Positions 8,844-16,960 of a stretch of DNA of 64,000 nucleotides are shown here, in pieces. The notes under the pieces were generated by a model. The model worked only from the letters and a program-made list of their open reading frames with translations, did no database searches and was not told where the DNA came from. The position numbers were made by a program, and so were the translations under genes. Positions within the stretch are counted from its first letter, which is position 1; each line of letters begins with the position of its first letter. Location of the stretch: positions 28,785-92,784 of the forward strand of contig NZ_BMEU01000018.1 in assembly GCF_014637085.1 (NCBI RefSeq). The letters run 5' to 3'. The DNA comes from Comamonas phosphati (GTDB lineage: Bacteria > Pseudomonadota > Gammaproteobacteria > Burkholderiales > Burkholderiaceae_C).

Positions 8844-11429
8844 ATGCAGATCACCCGCATCCGAGCCTTGCGTGGCCCCAACCTCTGGACCCGCAGCACC
8901 GCCATCGAAGCCGTCGTGCAATGCAGGGAAGGCGAGCAGCTCTATACCGCCATTGCCGGTTTCGAAGACAAGCTGCGCGCGCGCTTTCCGACCATCGGCA
9001 CGCTGCAGCCCCATGGCGCCGACCAGAAGCTGTCCCTGGCCCATGTGATGGCCGTGGCCGCCCTGTCGCTGCAGGCACAGGCCGGCTGCCCCGTCACCTT
9101 CAGCCGCACGCACGAGACCGTGGAGCAAGCCACCTTCCAGGTCGTCGTCGAGTACACCGAGGAAACCGTGGGCCTGCTGGCCATGAAGCAGGCCGAGGCC
9201 CTGATCCAGGCTGCGCTCAACGACACGCCCTTCGACAGCGACAAGGTCATCGCCGAGCTGCGCGAGCTGGATGAAGACGAGCGCATCGGCCCCTCGACCG
9301 GTGCCATCGTCGATGCGGCCGTGGCGCGCGGCATTCCGTTCCGCCGCCTGACCTCCGGCTCGCTGGTGCAGCTGGGCTGGGGCGCCAAGGCCCGCCGCAT
9401 CCAGGCCGCCGAGCTCGATTCCACCAGCGCCGTGGCCGAGTCCATCGCCCAGGACAAGGACCTGACCAAGCGCCTGCTGCACGCGGCCGGCGTGCCCGTG
9501 CCGCTGGGCCGCCCCGTGGCCGATGTGGAAGACGCCTGGGTCGTGGCCCAGGAAGTGGGCCTGCCCGTGGTGGTCAAGCCCCAGGACGGCAACCAGGGCA
9601 AGGGCGTGGTGGTCAACATCACCACCCGCGAAGGCCTGGAAGCCGCCTACAAGACCGCCAGCGAATTCGGCGACGAGATCATGGTCGAGCGCTTTCTGCC
9701 CGGCCACGACTTCCGCCTGCTGGTCGTCGGCGGCCAGCTCGTGGCCGCGGCCCGCCGCGAGCCGCCCCAGGTGCTGGGCGACGGCAAGCACACCGTCCGC
9801 GAACTGGTGGATATCGTGAACCAGGACCCGCGCCGCGGCTCGGGCCACGGCACCGCGCTGACCAAGATCCGCCTCGACGACATCGCCATCGCGCGCATCG
9901 CCTCCGAAGGCTTGAGCCCCGACTCCGTGCCGGCCCAGGGCCAGCGCGTGGTGCTGCGCAACAATGCCAATCTGTCCACCGGCGGCAGCGCCACCGACGT
10001 GACCGACGACGTGCACCCCGAAGTCGCGGCGCGCGCCATCGAGGCGGCCCAGACCATAGGCCTGCATATCTGCGGCGTGGACGTGGTCTGCGAAACCATG
10101 CTGCGTCCGCTCGAAGAGCAGAACGGCGGCATCGTCGAAGTGAATGCCGCTCCCGGCCTGCGCATGCACCTGGCCCCCTCCTTCGGCAAGCCGCGCAACG
10201 TGGGCGTGCCCATGGTGGACGAGCTGTTCGCCCCCGGCAACGACGGCCGCATCCCGCTGGTGGCCGTGACCGGCACCAACGGCAAGACCACGACCACGCG
10301 CGTGATCGCCCACCTGTTCACCTCGCACGGCTGGCGCACGGCCATGACCAATACCGACGGCGTCTACGTCAACGGCCGCCAGATCGACAGCGGCGACTGC
10401 TCGGGCCCCAAGAGCGCCCGCAACGCCCTGGCCCACCCCGAGACCGATGCCGCCGTGCTCGAATGCGCGCGCGGCGGCATTCTGCGCGAAGGCCTGGGCT
10501 TCGACCGCTGCCAGGTGGCCGTGGTCACCAACGTGGGCGAAGGCGACCACCTGGGCCTGAACTTCATCACCACCAAGGAAGACGTGGGCGTCCTGAAGCG
10601 CGTCATCGTGCAGAACGTGGCCGCCGACGGCTACGCCGTGCTCAATGCCGCCGACCCGCTGGTGGCCGCCATGGCCACCACCTGCCCCGGCAAGGTGATC
10701 TTCTTTGCCGCCGACCGCCACCATCCCGTCATGGCCACGCACCGCGCCCAGGGCAGCCGCGTGGTCTATGTGGACGGCGACAGCATCGTGGCCGCCGAAG
10801 GCTCCTGGCGCGAATCCATTCCGCTGCGCGAGATTCCGCTCACGCGCGGCGGCGCCATCACCTTCCAGGTGGAAAACGTCATGGCCTCCATCGGCGCGGC
10901 CTGGGCGACCGGCCTGCCCTGGCAGACCATCCGCCGCGGCCTGGCGGGCTTCATGAACGACAGCGACAACGCCCCGGCGCGCTTCAACGTCATGGACTAC
11001 CGCGGCGCCACGGTGATTGCCGACTACGGCCACAACCCCGACGCCATCCGCGCCCTGTCCCAGGCCGTGGAAGCCATGCCGGCCAAGCGCCGCAGCGTGG
11101 TCATCAGCGGCGCTGGCGACCGCCGCGACCAGGACATCACCGAGCAGACCCAGATCCTCGGCAAGGTGTTCGACGAGGTGATTCTTTACCAGGACGCCTG
11201 CCAGCGCGGCCGCGAGGACGGCGAAGTGCTGGCCCTGCTGCGCAAGGGCCTGGAAGGCGCGCCGCGCACCAGCTACTCCACCGAGATCCATGGCGAATTC
11301 ATCGCCATCGACCACGCCCTGGCCCGCCTGCAGCCGGGCGACCTGTGCCTGGTGCTGGTCGACCAGGTGGAGGAAGCGCTGGAGCACCTGCGCAAGCATG
11401 TGAGCGGCGACGCCGTGGCAGCGGCTTGA
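8844..11429 (+). CDS. cphA: Cyanophycin synthetase
   Basis: 861 residues, near the usual CphA length. Domain order: N-terminal domain (1-160), ATP-grasp (about 205-455, with VVVKPQDGNQGKGV and IVEVNAAPGLRMHL) that adds aspartate to the backbone, and a Mur-ligase domain (about 470-860) with P-loop GTNGKTTT at 477-484 that adds arginine to the side chain. It makes the nitrogen reserve polymer multi-L-arginyl-poly-L-aspartate in the cytoplasm. GAAAGAAG precedes the ATG. No cyanophycinase gene is seen in the window. Repeat copy B follows the stop. Confidence 0.95.
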   Translation: MQITRIRALRGPNLWTRSTAIEAVVQCREGEQLYTAIAGFEDKLRARFPTIGTLQPHGADQKLSLAHVMAVAALSLQAQAGCPVTFSRTHETVEQATFQVVVEYTEETVGLLAMKQAEALIQAALNDTPFDSDKVIAELRELDEDERIGPSTGAIVDAAVARGIPFRRLTSGSLVQLGWGAKARRIQAAELDSTSAVAESIAQDKDLTKRLLHAAGVPVPLGRPVADVEDAWVVAQEVGLPVVVKPQDGNQGKGVVVNITTREGLEAAYKTASEFGDEIMVERFLPGHDFRLLVVGGQLVAAARREPPQVLGDGKHTVRELVDIVNQDPRRGSGHGTALTKIRLDDIAIARIASEGLSPDSVPAQGQRVVLRNNANLSTGGSATDVTDDVHPEVAARAIEAAQTIGLHICGVDVVCETMLRPLEEQNGGIVEVNAAPGLRMHLAPSFGKPRNVGVPMVDELFAPGNDGRIPLVAVTGTNGKTTTTRVIAHLFTSHGWRTAMTNTDGVYVNGRQIDSGDCSGPKSARNALAHPETDAAVLECARGGILREGLGFDRCQVAVVTNVGEGDHLGLNFITTKEDVGVLKRVIVQNVAADGYAVLNAADPLVAAMATTCPGKVIFFAADRHHPVMATHRAQGSRVVYVDGDSIVAAEGSWRESIPLREIPLTRGGAITFQVENVMASIGAAWATGLPWQTIRRGLAGFMNDSDNAPARFNVMDYRGATVIADYGHNPDAIRALSQAVEAMPAKRRSVVISGAGDRRDQDITEQTQILGKVFDEVILYQDACQRGREDGEVLALLRKGLEGAPRTSYSTEIHGEFIAIDHALARLQPGDLCLVLVDQVEEALEHLRKHVSGDAVAAA

Positions 11430-11436
11430 CATGGAA

Positions 11437-11536
11437 CACCCCCTGAGTCGCTGCGCGCCTTCCCCCTCAAGGGGGACGACAGCCTTTGCTGCGGGGCGGC
11501 CCTTGCTGGCCGTCTCGCACTTGAGGGGCGCCAGTT
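11437..11536 (+). repeat. ~100-bp stop-codon-adjacent repeat, copy B
   Basis: Starts CCCCCTGAGTCGCTGCGCGC eight to ten bases after the cphA stop, then a CCCCCTCAAGGGGG hairpin, GGGGCGGCCCTTGCTGGC, and ends GGCGCCAG. Same block order as copies A, C and D relative to the upstream gene. Confidence 0.78.
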
Positions 11537-11564
11537 TCACGCGACGTGAGGAATGCGCAGGCCC

Positions 11565-12059
11565 ATGATGAAAAAACTCTCCATCGCGCTGGCCGCGATT
11601 GCCACCGCCGTGGGTGCCCTGCTGTTGCTGGGCACCAGCCAGGCCGAAACCATTGGCTCGGTGGATACCGTGTTCAAGCTCATCGGCCCCGATCACAAGA
11701 TCGTGGTCGATGCCTACGACGACCCCAAGGTGCCTGGCGTGACCTGCTATGTCTCGCGCGCCAAGACCGGCGGCATCAAGGGCGGGCTGGGCCTGGCCGA
11801 GGACCGCTCCGAAGCCTCCATCGCCTGCCAGGCCACGGGCAATGTCCAGTTCCCCGCGCCGCTGCCGCAGCAGGAGGAAGTGTTCACCGAGCGCACCTCG
11901 CTGCTGTTCAAGCGCCTGCGCGTGGTGCGCATGGTCGATGAAAAGCGCAACGCGCTGGTCTACATGACGTATTCGGACCGCGTCATCGAAGGCTCGCCGC
12001 AGAACAGCGTGACGGCCGTGGCCGTGCCGCACGGCACACCAATTCCGCTCAAGCAGTAA
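11565..12059 (+). CDS. creA: CreA family exported protein
   Basis: 164 residues. A signal peptide ([27 protein letters not shown]) covers residues 1-27. The mature domain matches the CreA family: [43 protein letters not shown], then SIACQATG and the C-terminal [17 protein letters not shown]; the two cysteines (Cys in VTCYV and IACQ) are conserved in the family and may pair. Function is unknown despite the name. Start is uncertain: ATGs at 11553, 11565 and 11568 are in frame, and a GTGAGG sits just before the first. It converges on the LysR gene with 5 bases between. Confidence 0.85.
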   Translation: MMKKLSIALAAIATAVGALLLLGTSQAETIGSVDTVFKLIGPDHKIVVDAYDDPKVPGVTCYVSRAKTGGIKGGLGLAEDRSEASIACQATGNVQFPAPLPQQEEVFTERTSLLFKRLRVVRMVDEKRNALVYMTYSDRVIEGSPQNSVTAVAVPHGTPIPLKQ

Positions 12060-12064
12060 ACCTC

Positions 12065-12973
12065 CTAAACCGGCTCGGCACTGTCTCGGCAAGCCTGCAC
12101 AAAGGCTTCCAGCGCGGGCGAGCGGCGCTTGCCCTCGCGCTGCACCAGCGAGAAATCCCGCCACATGCGCGGCAGCGTGGTCGGCAGCATCACCAGCTCG
12201 CCGGTTGCCAGCTGCGCCTGCACCAGCACGCGCGACAAGCAGCTGATGCCCAGGCCCTGGGCCACGCAGCGCGCAATGGCCTCGGAGCTGCCCATGGTCG
12301 ACGAAGCCGGCATCTGGTGCAGATGCGGCAGCAGCGCATGCTCGACCATCTCGCGCGTGCCCGAGCCCGGCTCGCGCAGCAGCCAGGCGGCCTTGCGCAG
12401 CGCCGCCGCACCCAGCGGCTTCTGCGCCGCCTGGGCCACCAGGGCATGGCGGGGCGAAGCCACCATCACCAACTCGTCGCGCAGCCAGGGCTCCACCTCC
12501 AGGCCCGGCCAGTGGCTGCTGCCTTCGATCAGGCCCAGGTCCACCTCCAGCGCCTGCACGGCTTCGCCGACTTCCCGCGTGTTGGCGATCTGCAGATCCA
12601 CCCGCACCTTGGGATGGGTGCGCGCCAGCCGCGCCAGCACCTGGGGCAAGGCATAGGTGCCTATGGTGGTGCTGGCCGCCACGCGCAGATGCACGGGCAG
12701 GTCGGCCGCACTGGCGGAAAACGCCTGCTCGATGCTGAGCGCCTGCTCCAGCGCGCTCAGCGCCTGCGGCAGCAGCGTGCGGCCTGCGTCGTTGAGCGCC
12801 AGACGCTTGCCCACACGCTCGAAGAGCTGCACGTGCAAGGCCTGCTCCAGTTGCTGCAGCGCCGCGCTGGTGGCCGATTGCGACAGGGCCACGACCTGGG
12901 CCGCGGCCACCGTGGAGCCGGCCTGCGCCACGGCGCAAAAAATCTCGAGCTGACGCAGCGTGAGGTGCAGCAT
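12065..12973 (-). CDS. LysR-family regulator, YeiE/CysB-like
   Basis: 302 residues. Winged helix-turn-helix at about residues 4-62 (LTLRQLEIFCAVAQAGSTVAAAQVVALSQSATSAALQQLE), then a two-lobed effector domain. It is divergent from a yeiH-type gene, the classical arrangement of yeiE/yeiH, so it likely controls that gene. The binding-domain motif GSGTREMVE is shared by the YeiE/CbbR branch, which often senses sulfite or small anions. It ends 5 bases from the convergent creA gene. Confidence 0.85.
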   Translation of the reverse strand: MLHLTLRQLEIFCAVAQAGSTVAAAQVVALSQSATSAALQQLEQALHVQLFERVGKRLALNDAGRTLLPQALSALEQALSIEQAFSASAADLPVHLRVAASTTIGTYALPQVLARLARTHPKVRVDLQIANTREVGEAVQALEVDLGLIEGSSHWPGLEVEPWLRDELVMVASPRHALVAQAAQKPLGAAALRKAAWLLREPGSGTREMVEHALLPHLHQMPASSTMGSSEAIARCVAQGLGISCLSRVLVQAQLATGELVMLPTTLPRMWRDFSLVQREGKRRSPALEAFVQACRDSAEPV

Positions 12974-13020
12974 TTGAAGCCTTCAACCTGTTTTATCGAT
13001 TGATGTTAGAAAAACTATTC

Positions 13021-13036
13021 GTTATACAAATATAAC
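13021..13036. promoter_or_regulatory. Candidate LysR binding dyad in the lysR-yeiH gap
   Basis: GTTATACAAATATAAC has perfect GTTATA/TATAAC arms and contains a T-N11-A core. It lies in the 134-base AT-rich gap between the divergent regulator and yeiH, 72 bases before the yeiH start. Confidence 0.5.
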
Positions 13037-13107
13037 CAACAAATCTAAAGTGATCTTCACCGCGGCAGAAAGCCTGGCTCCCACAGGCTGCTGCGCTGCA
13101 AGACACC

Positions 13108-14205
13108 ATGAACACCTCCTCGATTTCCACAGCCACCCGGCAGAACGCCCAACCCGGCTGGCTGCACAAGCCCCTGGGCATGGTGCCCGGCCTGCTGCTG
13201 GCGGGCGCCATTGCCGCCCTGGCCATCTGGGCCGCACGCTTTCCCGTCGTTTCCTCCCACGGCCTGAGCGCGTTGACCTTGGCCATCGTCATCGGCCTCG
13301 TCATCGGCAACACGGTCTACCCCGCCATGGCGGCGAACTGCGCCGGCGGCGTGGGCTTTGCCAAGGCCCGGCTGCTGCGCGCCGGCATCATCCTCTACGG
13401 CCTGCGCCTGACCTTCCAGGACATAGCCCAGGTCGGCATGGCCGGCGTGCTCATCGATGCGCTGGTGCTGTCCAGCACTTTTCTGCTGGCCCAGTGGATA
13501 GGCCAGAAACTGCTGGGCATGGACCGGCGCACCACCTTGCTGATCGGCGCGGGCAGCTCCATCTGCGGTGCGGCGGCCGTGCTGGCCACCGAGCCCGTGG
13601 CCAAGGGCCGCGCCGAGGATGTGGCCGTGGCCGTAGCCACCGTGGTGGTGTTCGGCACCATAGGCACCTTCCTCTACCCCGCGCTGTTCCACTGGAATGC
13701 CGAACACGGCTGGTTCGGCATCGGCATGCAGCAATACGGCCTGTACGTGGGCTCCACCGTGCACGAGGTGGCCCAGGTCGTGGCCGCAGGCGAAGCCATC
13801 GGCAGCCAGGCCGCCGATGTGGCCGTGATCTCCAAGATGGTGCGCGTGATGATGCTGGCCCCCTTTCTGCTGATCCTGTCCATGTGGCTGGCCCGCAGCG
13901 AGCGCGGCCAGGGCAATGCCGGCGGCACCGGCGGCGGCAAGATCACCATTCCCTGGTTTGCGCTGGGCTTTGTGCTGATGGCCGGCATCCACTCGCTGGG
14001 CGTGCTGCCCGGCGGACTCGTCGCCACCGGCGTGGAACTGGACAACGTGCTGCTCGCCGTCGCCATGGCAGCCCTGGGCCTGACCACCCACATCGGCGCG
14101 GTGCGCGCCGCCGGCACCAAGCCGCTGCTGCTGGCCTCGCTGCTGTTCGTCTGGCTGCTGGTCGCAGGCTGGGCCTTGAATCTGTGGATTCCCGCCCTGT
14201 TCTGA
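13108..14205 (+). CDS. yeiH: YeiH-family putative sulfate/anion exporter
   Basis: 365 residues with about ten hydrophobic segments. It shows the family's hallmarks: LAIVIGLVIGNTVYP, GVGFAKARLLRAGIILYGLRLTFQDI, GAGSSICGAAAVLATEPVAKGRAEDVAVAVATVVVFGTIGTFLYPAL, and GSTVHEVAQVVAAG. The family sits in the inner membrane and is annotated as putative sulfate exporter; substrate here is not shown. Divergent LysR gene and a strong terminator downstream mark it as a single-gene unit. Confidence 0.87.
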   Translation: MNTSSISTATRQNAQPGWLHKPLGMVPGLLLAGAIAALAIWAARFPVVSSHGLSALTLAIVIGLVIGNTVYPAMAANCAGGVGFAKARLLRAGIILYGLRLTFQDIAQVGMAGVLIDALVLSSTFLLAQWIGQKLLGMDRRTTLLIGAGSSICGAAAVLATEPVAKGRAEDVAVAVATVVVFGTIGTFLYPALFHWNAEHGWFGIGMQQYGLYVGSTVHEVAQVVAAGEAIGSQAADVAVISKMVRVMMLAPFLLILSMWLARSERGQGNAGGTGGGKITIPWFALGFVLMAGIHSLGVLPGGLVATGVELDNVLLAVAMAALGLTTHIGAVRAAGTKPLLLASLLFVWLLVAGWALNLWIPALF

Positions 14206-14280
14206 GCACGCTATGAATTTGAAAGCTGCTGGTGACTGACGGGCATTGATCCAAGACTCAATCAGCATCAAAATCATTTG

Positions 14281-14311
14281 AAAGAGAGCGCATGGCGCTC
14301 TCTTTTTTTAT
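14281..14311 (+). terminator. Intrinsic terminator after yeiH
   Basis: AAAGAGAGCGC and GCGCTCTCTTT form an 11-bp stem around a three-base loop (ATG), followed by more T residues. Confidence 0.9.
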
Positions 14312-14350
14312 TAAAACCTAGTAAATACCCTTGGATTTTGGTTGCAAATA

Positions 14351-14375
14351 AATTAATTTGATTTACAAATTAATT
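14351..14375. promoter_or_regulatory. Perfect inverted repeat upstream of marR: likely MarR operator
   Basis: AATTAATTTG and CAAATTAATT are 10-bp perfect arms spaced by ATTTA, ending 22 bases before the marR start codon. The region (14312-14375) is far richer in A+T than its surroundings. Position and symmetry suit autoregulation of the marR-FUSC operon. Confidence 0.65.
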
Positions 14376-14397
14376 GCATGGACAGCAAAATTCCACC

Positions 14398-14883
14398 ATG
14401 TCTTTTGCAGATGCTCCCGATCGCGCCCGCCTGGGCTTTCTCATGGTCACCCTGGTACGCCAATGGCGCCGGCGGGTGGAGGAACAGCTGGCGGCCAACG
14501 GCCTGACCGACGCCACCTGGACGCCGCTGCTGCACCTGCGCGCCTGGGGCGACGGCGTGACGCAGAAGGAACTGGCCGAGCGCGTGGGCCTGGACGGCTC
14601 CAGCCTGGTACGCCTGCTCGACATCCTCGAAAGCCGCGGCTGGGTGGAGCGCCGCGCCGACGCTGCCGACCGCCGCAGCAAGCGCATCTTTCTCACCGAA
14701 AGCGGCAACGCCGAAGTCAGCGGCATCCGCGCCACCATGCTCGACGCCGAACTGGCCATGCTGCAGGACCTCAGCGACGCCGAAGTCAGCGCCATGCTGG
14801 GCGGCATCCACAAGATCCGCGCCCGCATGGAGCAGATCCACGGTACCCGGCAACTGCCCGCAGGCGACGGGGAAAGCCAATGA
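14398..14883 (+). CDS. MarR-family regulator
   Basis: 161 residues. Winged helix-turn-helix in the middle: ATWTPLLHLRAWGDGVTQKELAERVGLDGSSLVRLLDILESRGWVERRADAADRRSKRIFLTESG holds the recognition helix and the DRRSK wing loop. The start at 14398 fits a normal MarR N terminus; a TTG at 14374 lies inside the operator and is unlikely. Its stop overlaps the start of the FUSC gene by 4 bases (ATGA), so the pair is one operon, a common layout for repressors of aromatic or drug efflux pumps. Confidence 0.88.
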   Translation: MSFADAPDRARLGFLMVTLVRQWRRRVEEQLAANGLTDATWTPLLHLRAWGDGVTQKELAERVGLDGSSLVRLLDILESRGWVERRADAADRRSKRIFLTESGNAEVSGIRATMLDAELAMLQDLSDAEVSAMLGGIHKIRARMEQIHGTRQLPAGDGESQ

Positions 14884-16895
14884 GCGTCGCCGCCTACGAC
14901 CGCTTCCTGGAACGCGCCGCGAACTGGGGCTTTGACAGCGCAAAGCTGCGCCAGCACCTGCGCACGGCCTTTGCCGCCTGCCTGGCCGTGCTGGCCGCCT
15001 GGGCCATGGGGCTGGAGCACCCGCAGTGGGCCGGCATGACGGTCTGGGCCGCCTCCCAGCCGCTGCGCGGCCAGTTGCTGGAGAAAAGCTTTTTCCGTAC
15101 CACGGGCACCATCATCGGCACCGCCGCCGGCGTGGGCCTGGTGCTGCTGGCCCAGGGCAATCTGCTGTGGCTGGTCACGGGGCTGGCACTCTGGCTGGGC
15201 CTGTGCGCTGGGCTGGGCAATCTTCAGCGCAGCTTTGCCTCCTACGGCACCATGCTGGCCGGCTACTCGGCAGCCATGGTGGCCCTGCTTGACTCCGGCC
15301 ACCCGGAGCATGTCTATGCCCTGGGCTGGGACCGCCTGTTCACCGCACTGACCGGCGTGGCGGCCGCCCTCATCGTGGGCTGGCTGTTCACGCCCGTGGG
15401 CGGCGAGATCCCCGGCAACGACAAGGTGCGTCGCATGTGCGCATGGCTGCTGAGCGATATCGCCACCGCCGCGACCGCGGCCCACGGGCGCGACGGCCTC
15501 TCGCGCCAGGCCCTGGCCGAGCGCCTGTCGGCCATGGCTGTAATCGAGGAAGGTCTGGACCCCCATGCCGCCGGCTCGCAGCGCTCGCGCCGCGCCGTGC
15601 GCGCCCTGCGCCGACTGATCAACGCACAGATCTCGGCCCTGCTGTGGCTGCGCGATAACGTGAACGGCAGTGCGGCCCCGCAGCGCGGCGAGCGTTTCAC
15701 CGCCGCACAGGCCGCCACACTGGTCCAGGCCCTGGAGCAGGCCGCGCTGGCACTGGAAACCCAGAGCCTGCCGCAATCCGCCGTGGACCACCTGGCCCGC
15801 GCCGCAGCCGCCGCCACCGGCTGGGGAGCGGCTCAGAGCCTGATCGAGAACCTGCGCCTGGCCCTGCACGCCCACCTGATCGCCGCCAGCGACGAACCGC
15901 TGTCACCCCAGCACCGTGCGCGCCAGCTGCCCGTGGTGCTGCACCGCGACTGGGTAGGCGCACGCCGCGCCGCGCTGCGCGCCGCCCTGTCCATCCTCCT
16001 CGTGGGTATGGTCTGGGTGCTCACGGGCTGGAGCGGCGGCATCTACATGCTGCTGGGCCTGTCCATCATGATCACGGTCTTCTCCTCGTTCGAGAACCCG
16101 GCCTTCACCATGCGCTATGTGACGCTGGGCCAGGCCCTGGGCGTGCTCGTGGCGCTGGCCTGCCAGTGGCTGGTCTGGCCGTTCGCCCACAGCCAGCTGC
16201 AGATGGTGCTGTGGATGATGCCGTTCATCGTCCTGGGCGCCCTGCTGTTCAGCCACCGCCGCACCATGCTCAGCGGCTATGACTGCAACATGGTGCTGCT
16301 GCTCCTGCTCTCGCCCCACTACCCGCAGAGCGGGACCCTGCTGCACGCGCTGGCCCTGGGATTCGCCGTGGTCACCGGGCCGCTGGCCGGCTGGGCCGCC
16401 TACCGCTTCCTGCTGCCCGTGACTCTGCAGGGCCGCCTGCAAGGCCTGCGCGCGATGATGGTGCACGAGATCCAGGACATGGCGGCCAGCCCTCAGATCA
16501 CGGGCCATGCCGCGGACGACGAGCGCACGCAGCGCGTCTGGCGTGCGCGCCTGTACCACCGCCTGCTGCGCCTGGTGCGCACCGCCGAGAAGGCCGGTGC
16601 CCAGCAGGCCCAGACCGCCGCCGACTGCGGTCTGGCCGCCCTGCGCGTGGGCAAGTCCGTCTACCTGCTGCAGACCCTGGCCAGCGACCGCTCGCTCAGC
16701 GAAAGCACCGCGCGCTGCGTGCGCAGCGCCCTAATGCGCCTGCAGCGGCTGCAAAGCGCCCCGGCCAAGGCCTTGCCGCTGCTGGAGGCCATGGCCCGCC
16801 GCATTGCGCCACAGGCCCCCGAGCAGTCCCGGCTGCTGCAGCAAGCCGCCCAGGACATAGCCAGGCATCCGGCCTTTTTCGCGGCCAGGGCCTGA
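14880..16895 (+). CDS. FUSC-family inner membrane efflux protein
   Basis: 671 residues. Two blocks of hydrophobic helices (about 20-170 and 370-520) each followed by a soluble region, as in the AaeB/YccS-type FUSC family. Visible features: FFRTTGTIIGTAAGVGLVLLAQ in the first block and LSILLVGMVWVLTGWSGGIYMLLGLSIMITVFSSFENP in the second. Relatives export aromatic carboxylic acids or fusaric acid with a periplasmic adaptor; no adaptor gene is present here. Start was set at the ATGA overlap with marR; the long upstream frame is shadow. Confidence 0.85.
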   Translation: MSVAAYDRFLERAANWGFDSAKLRQHLRTAFAACLAVLAAWAMGLEHPQWAGMTVWAASQPLRGQLLEKSFFRTTGTIIGTAAGVGLVLLAQGNLLWLVTGLALWLGLCAGLGNLQRSFASYGTMLAGYSAAMVALLDSGHPEHVYALGWDRLFTALTGVAAALIVGWLFTPVGGEIPGNDKVRRMCAWLLSDIATAATAAHGRDGLSRQALAERLSAMAVIEEGLDPHAAGSQRSRRAVRALRRLINAQISALLWLRDNVNGSAAPQRGERFTAAQAATLVQALEQAALALETQSLPQSAVDHLARAAAAATGWGAAQSLIENLRLALHAHLIAASDEPLSPQHRARQLPVVLHRDWVGARRAALRAALSILLVGMVWVLTGWSGGIYMLLGLSIMITVFSSFENPAFTMRYVTLGQALGVLVALACQWLVWPFAHSQLQMVLWMMPFIVLGALLFSHRRTMLSGYDCNMVLLLLLSPHYPQSGTLLHALALGFAVVTGPLAGWAAYRFLLPVTLQGRLQGLRAMMVHEIQDMAASPQITGHAADDERTQRVWRARLYHRLLRLVRTAEKAGAQQAQTAADCGLAALRVGKSVYLLQTLASDRSLSESTARCVRSALMRLQRLQSAPAKALPLLEAMARRIAPQAPEQSRLLQQAAQDIARHPAFFAARA

Positions 16896-16906
16896 GGCAA
16901 CGCAAA

Positions 16907-16942
16907 CAAAAAAGCCGCTGTGCTGCCACAGCGGCTTTTTTC
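16907..16942. terminator. Bidirectional terminator between FUSC and aldehyde dehydrogenase genes
   Basis: AAAAAAGCCGCTGTG and CACAGCGGCTTTTTT form a near-perfect stem with A and T tracts on both sides, between convergent genes. Confidence 0.92.
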
Positions 16943-16960
16943 ACGATCCAGGTGGATGGG

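Noticed and set aside
8556-12986. 1476-codon open frame on the minus strand
   Set aside because: It is antisense to cphA and runs across gene gaps; composition is that of a high-GC shadow frame, and the plus-strand genes are clearly real.
14358-14879. N-terminal extension of the FUSC gene
   Set aside because: It overlaps marR in another frame; the real start is the ATGA overlap at 14880.
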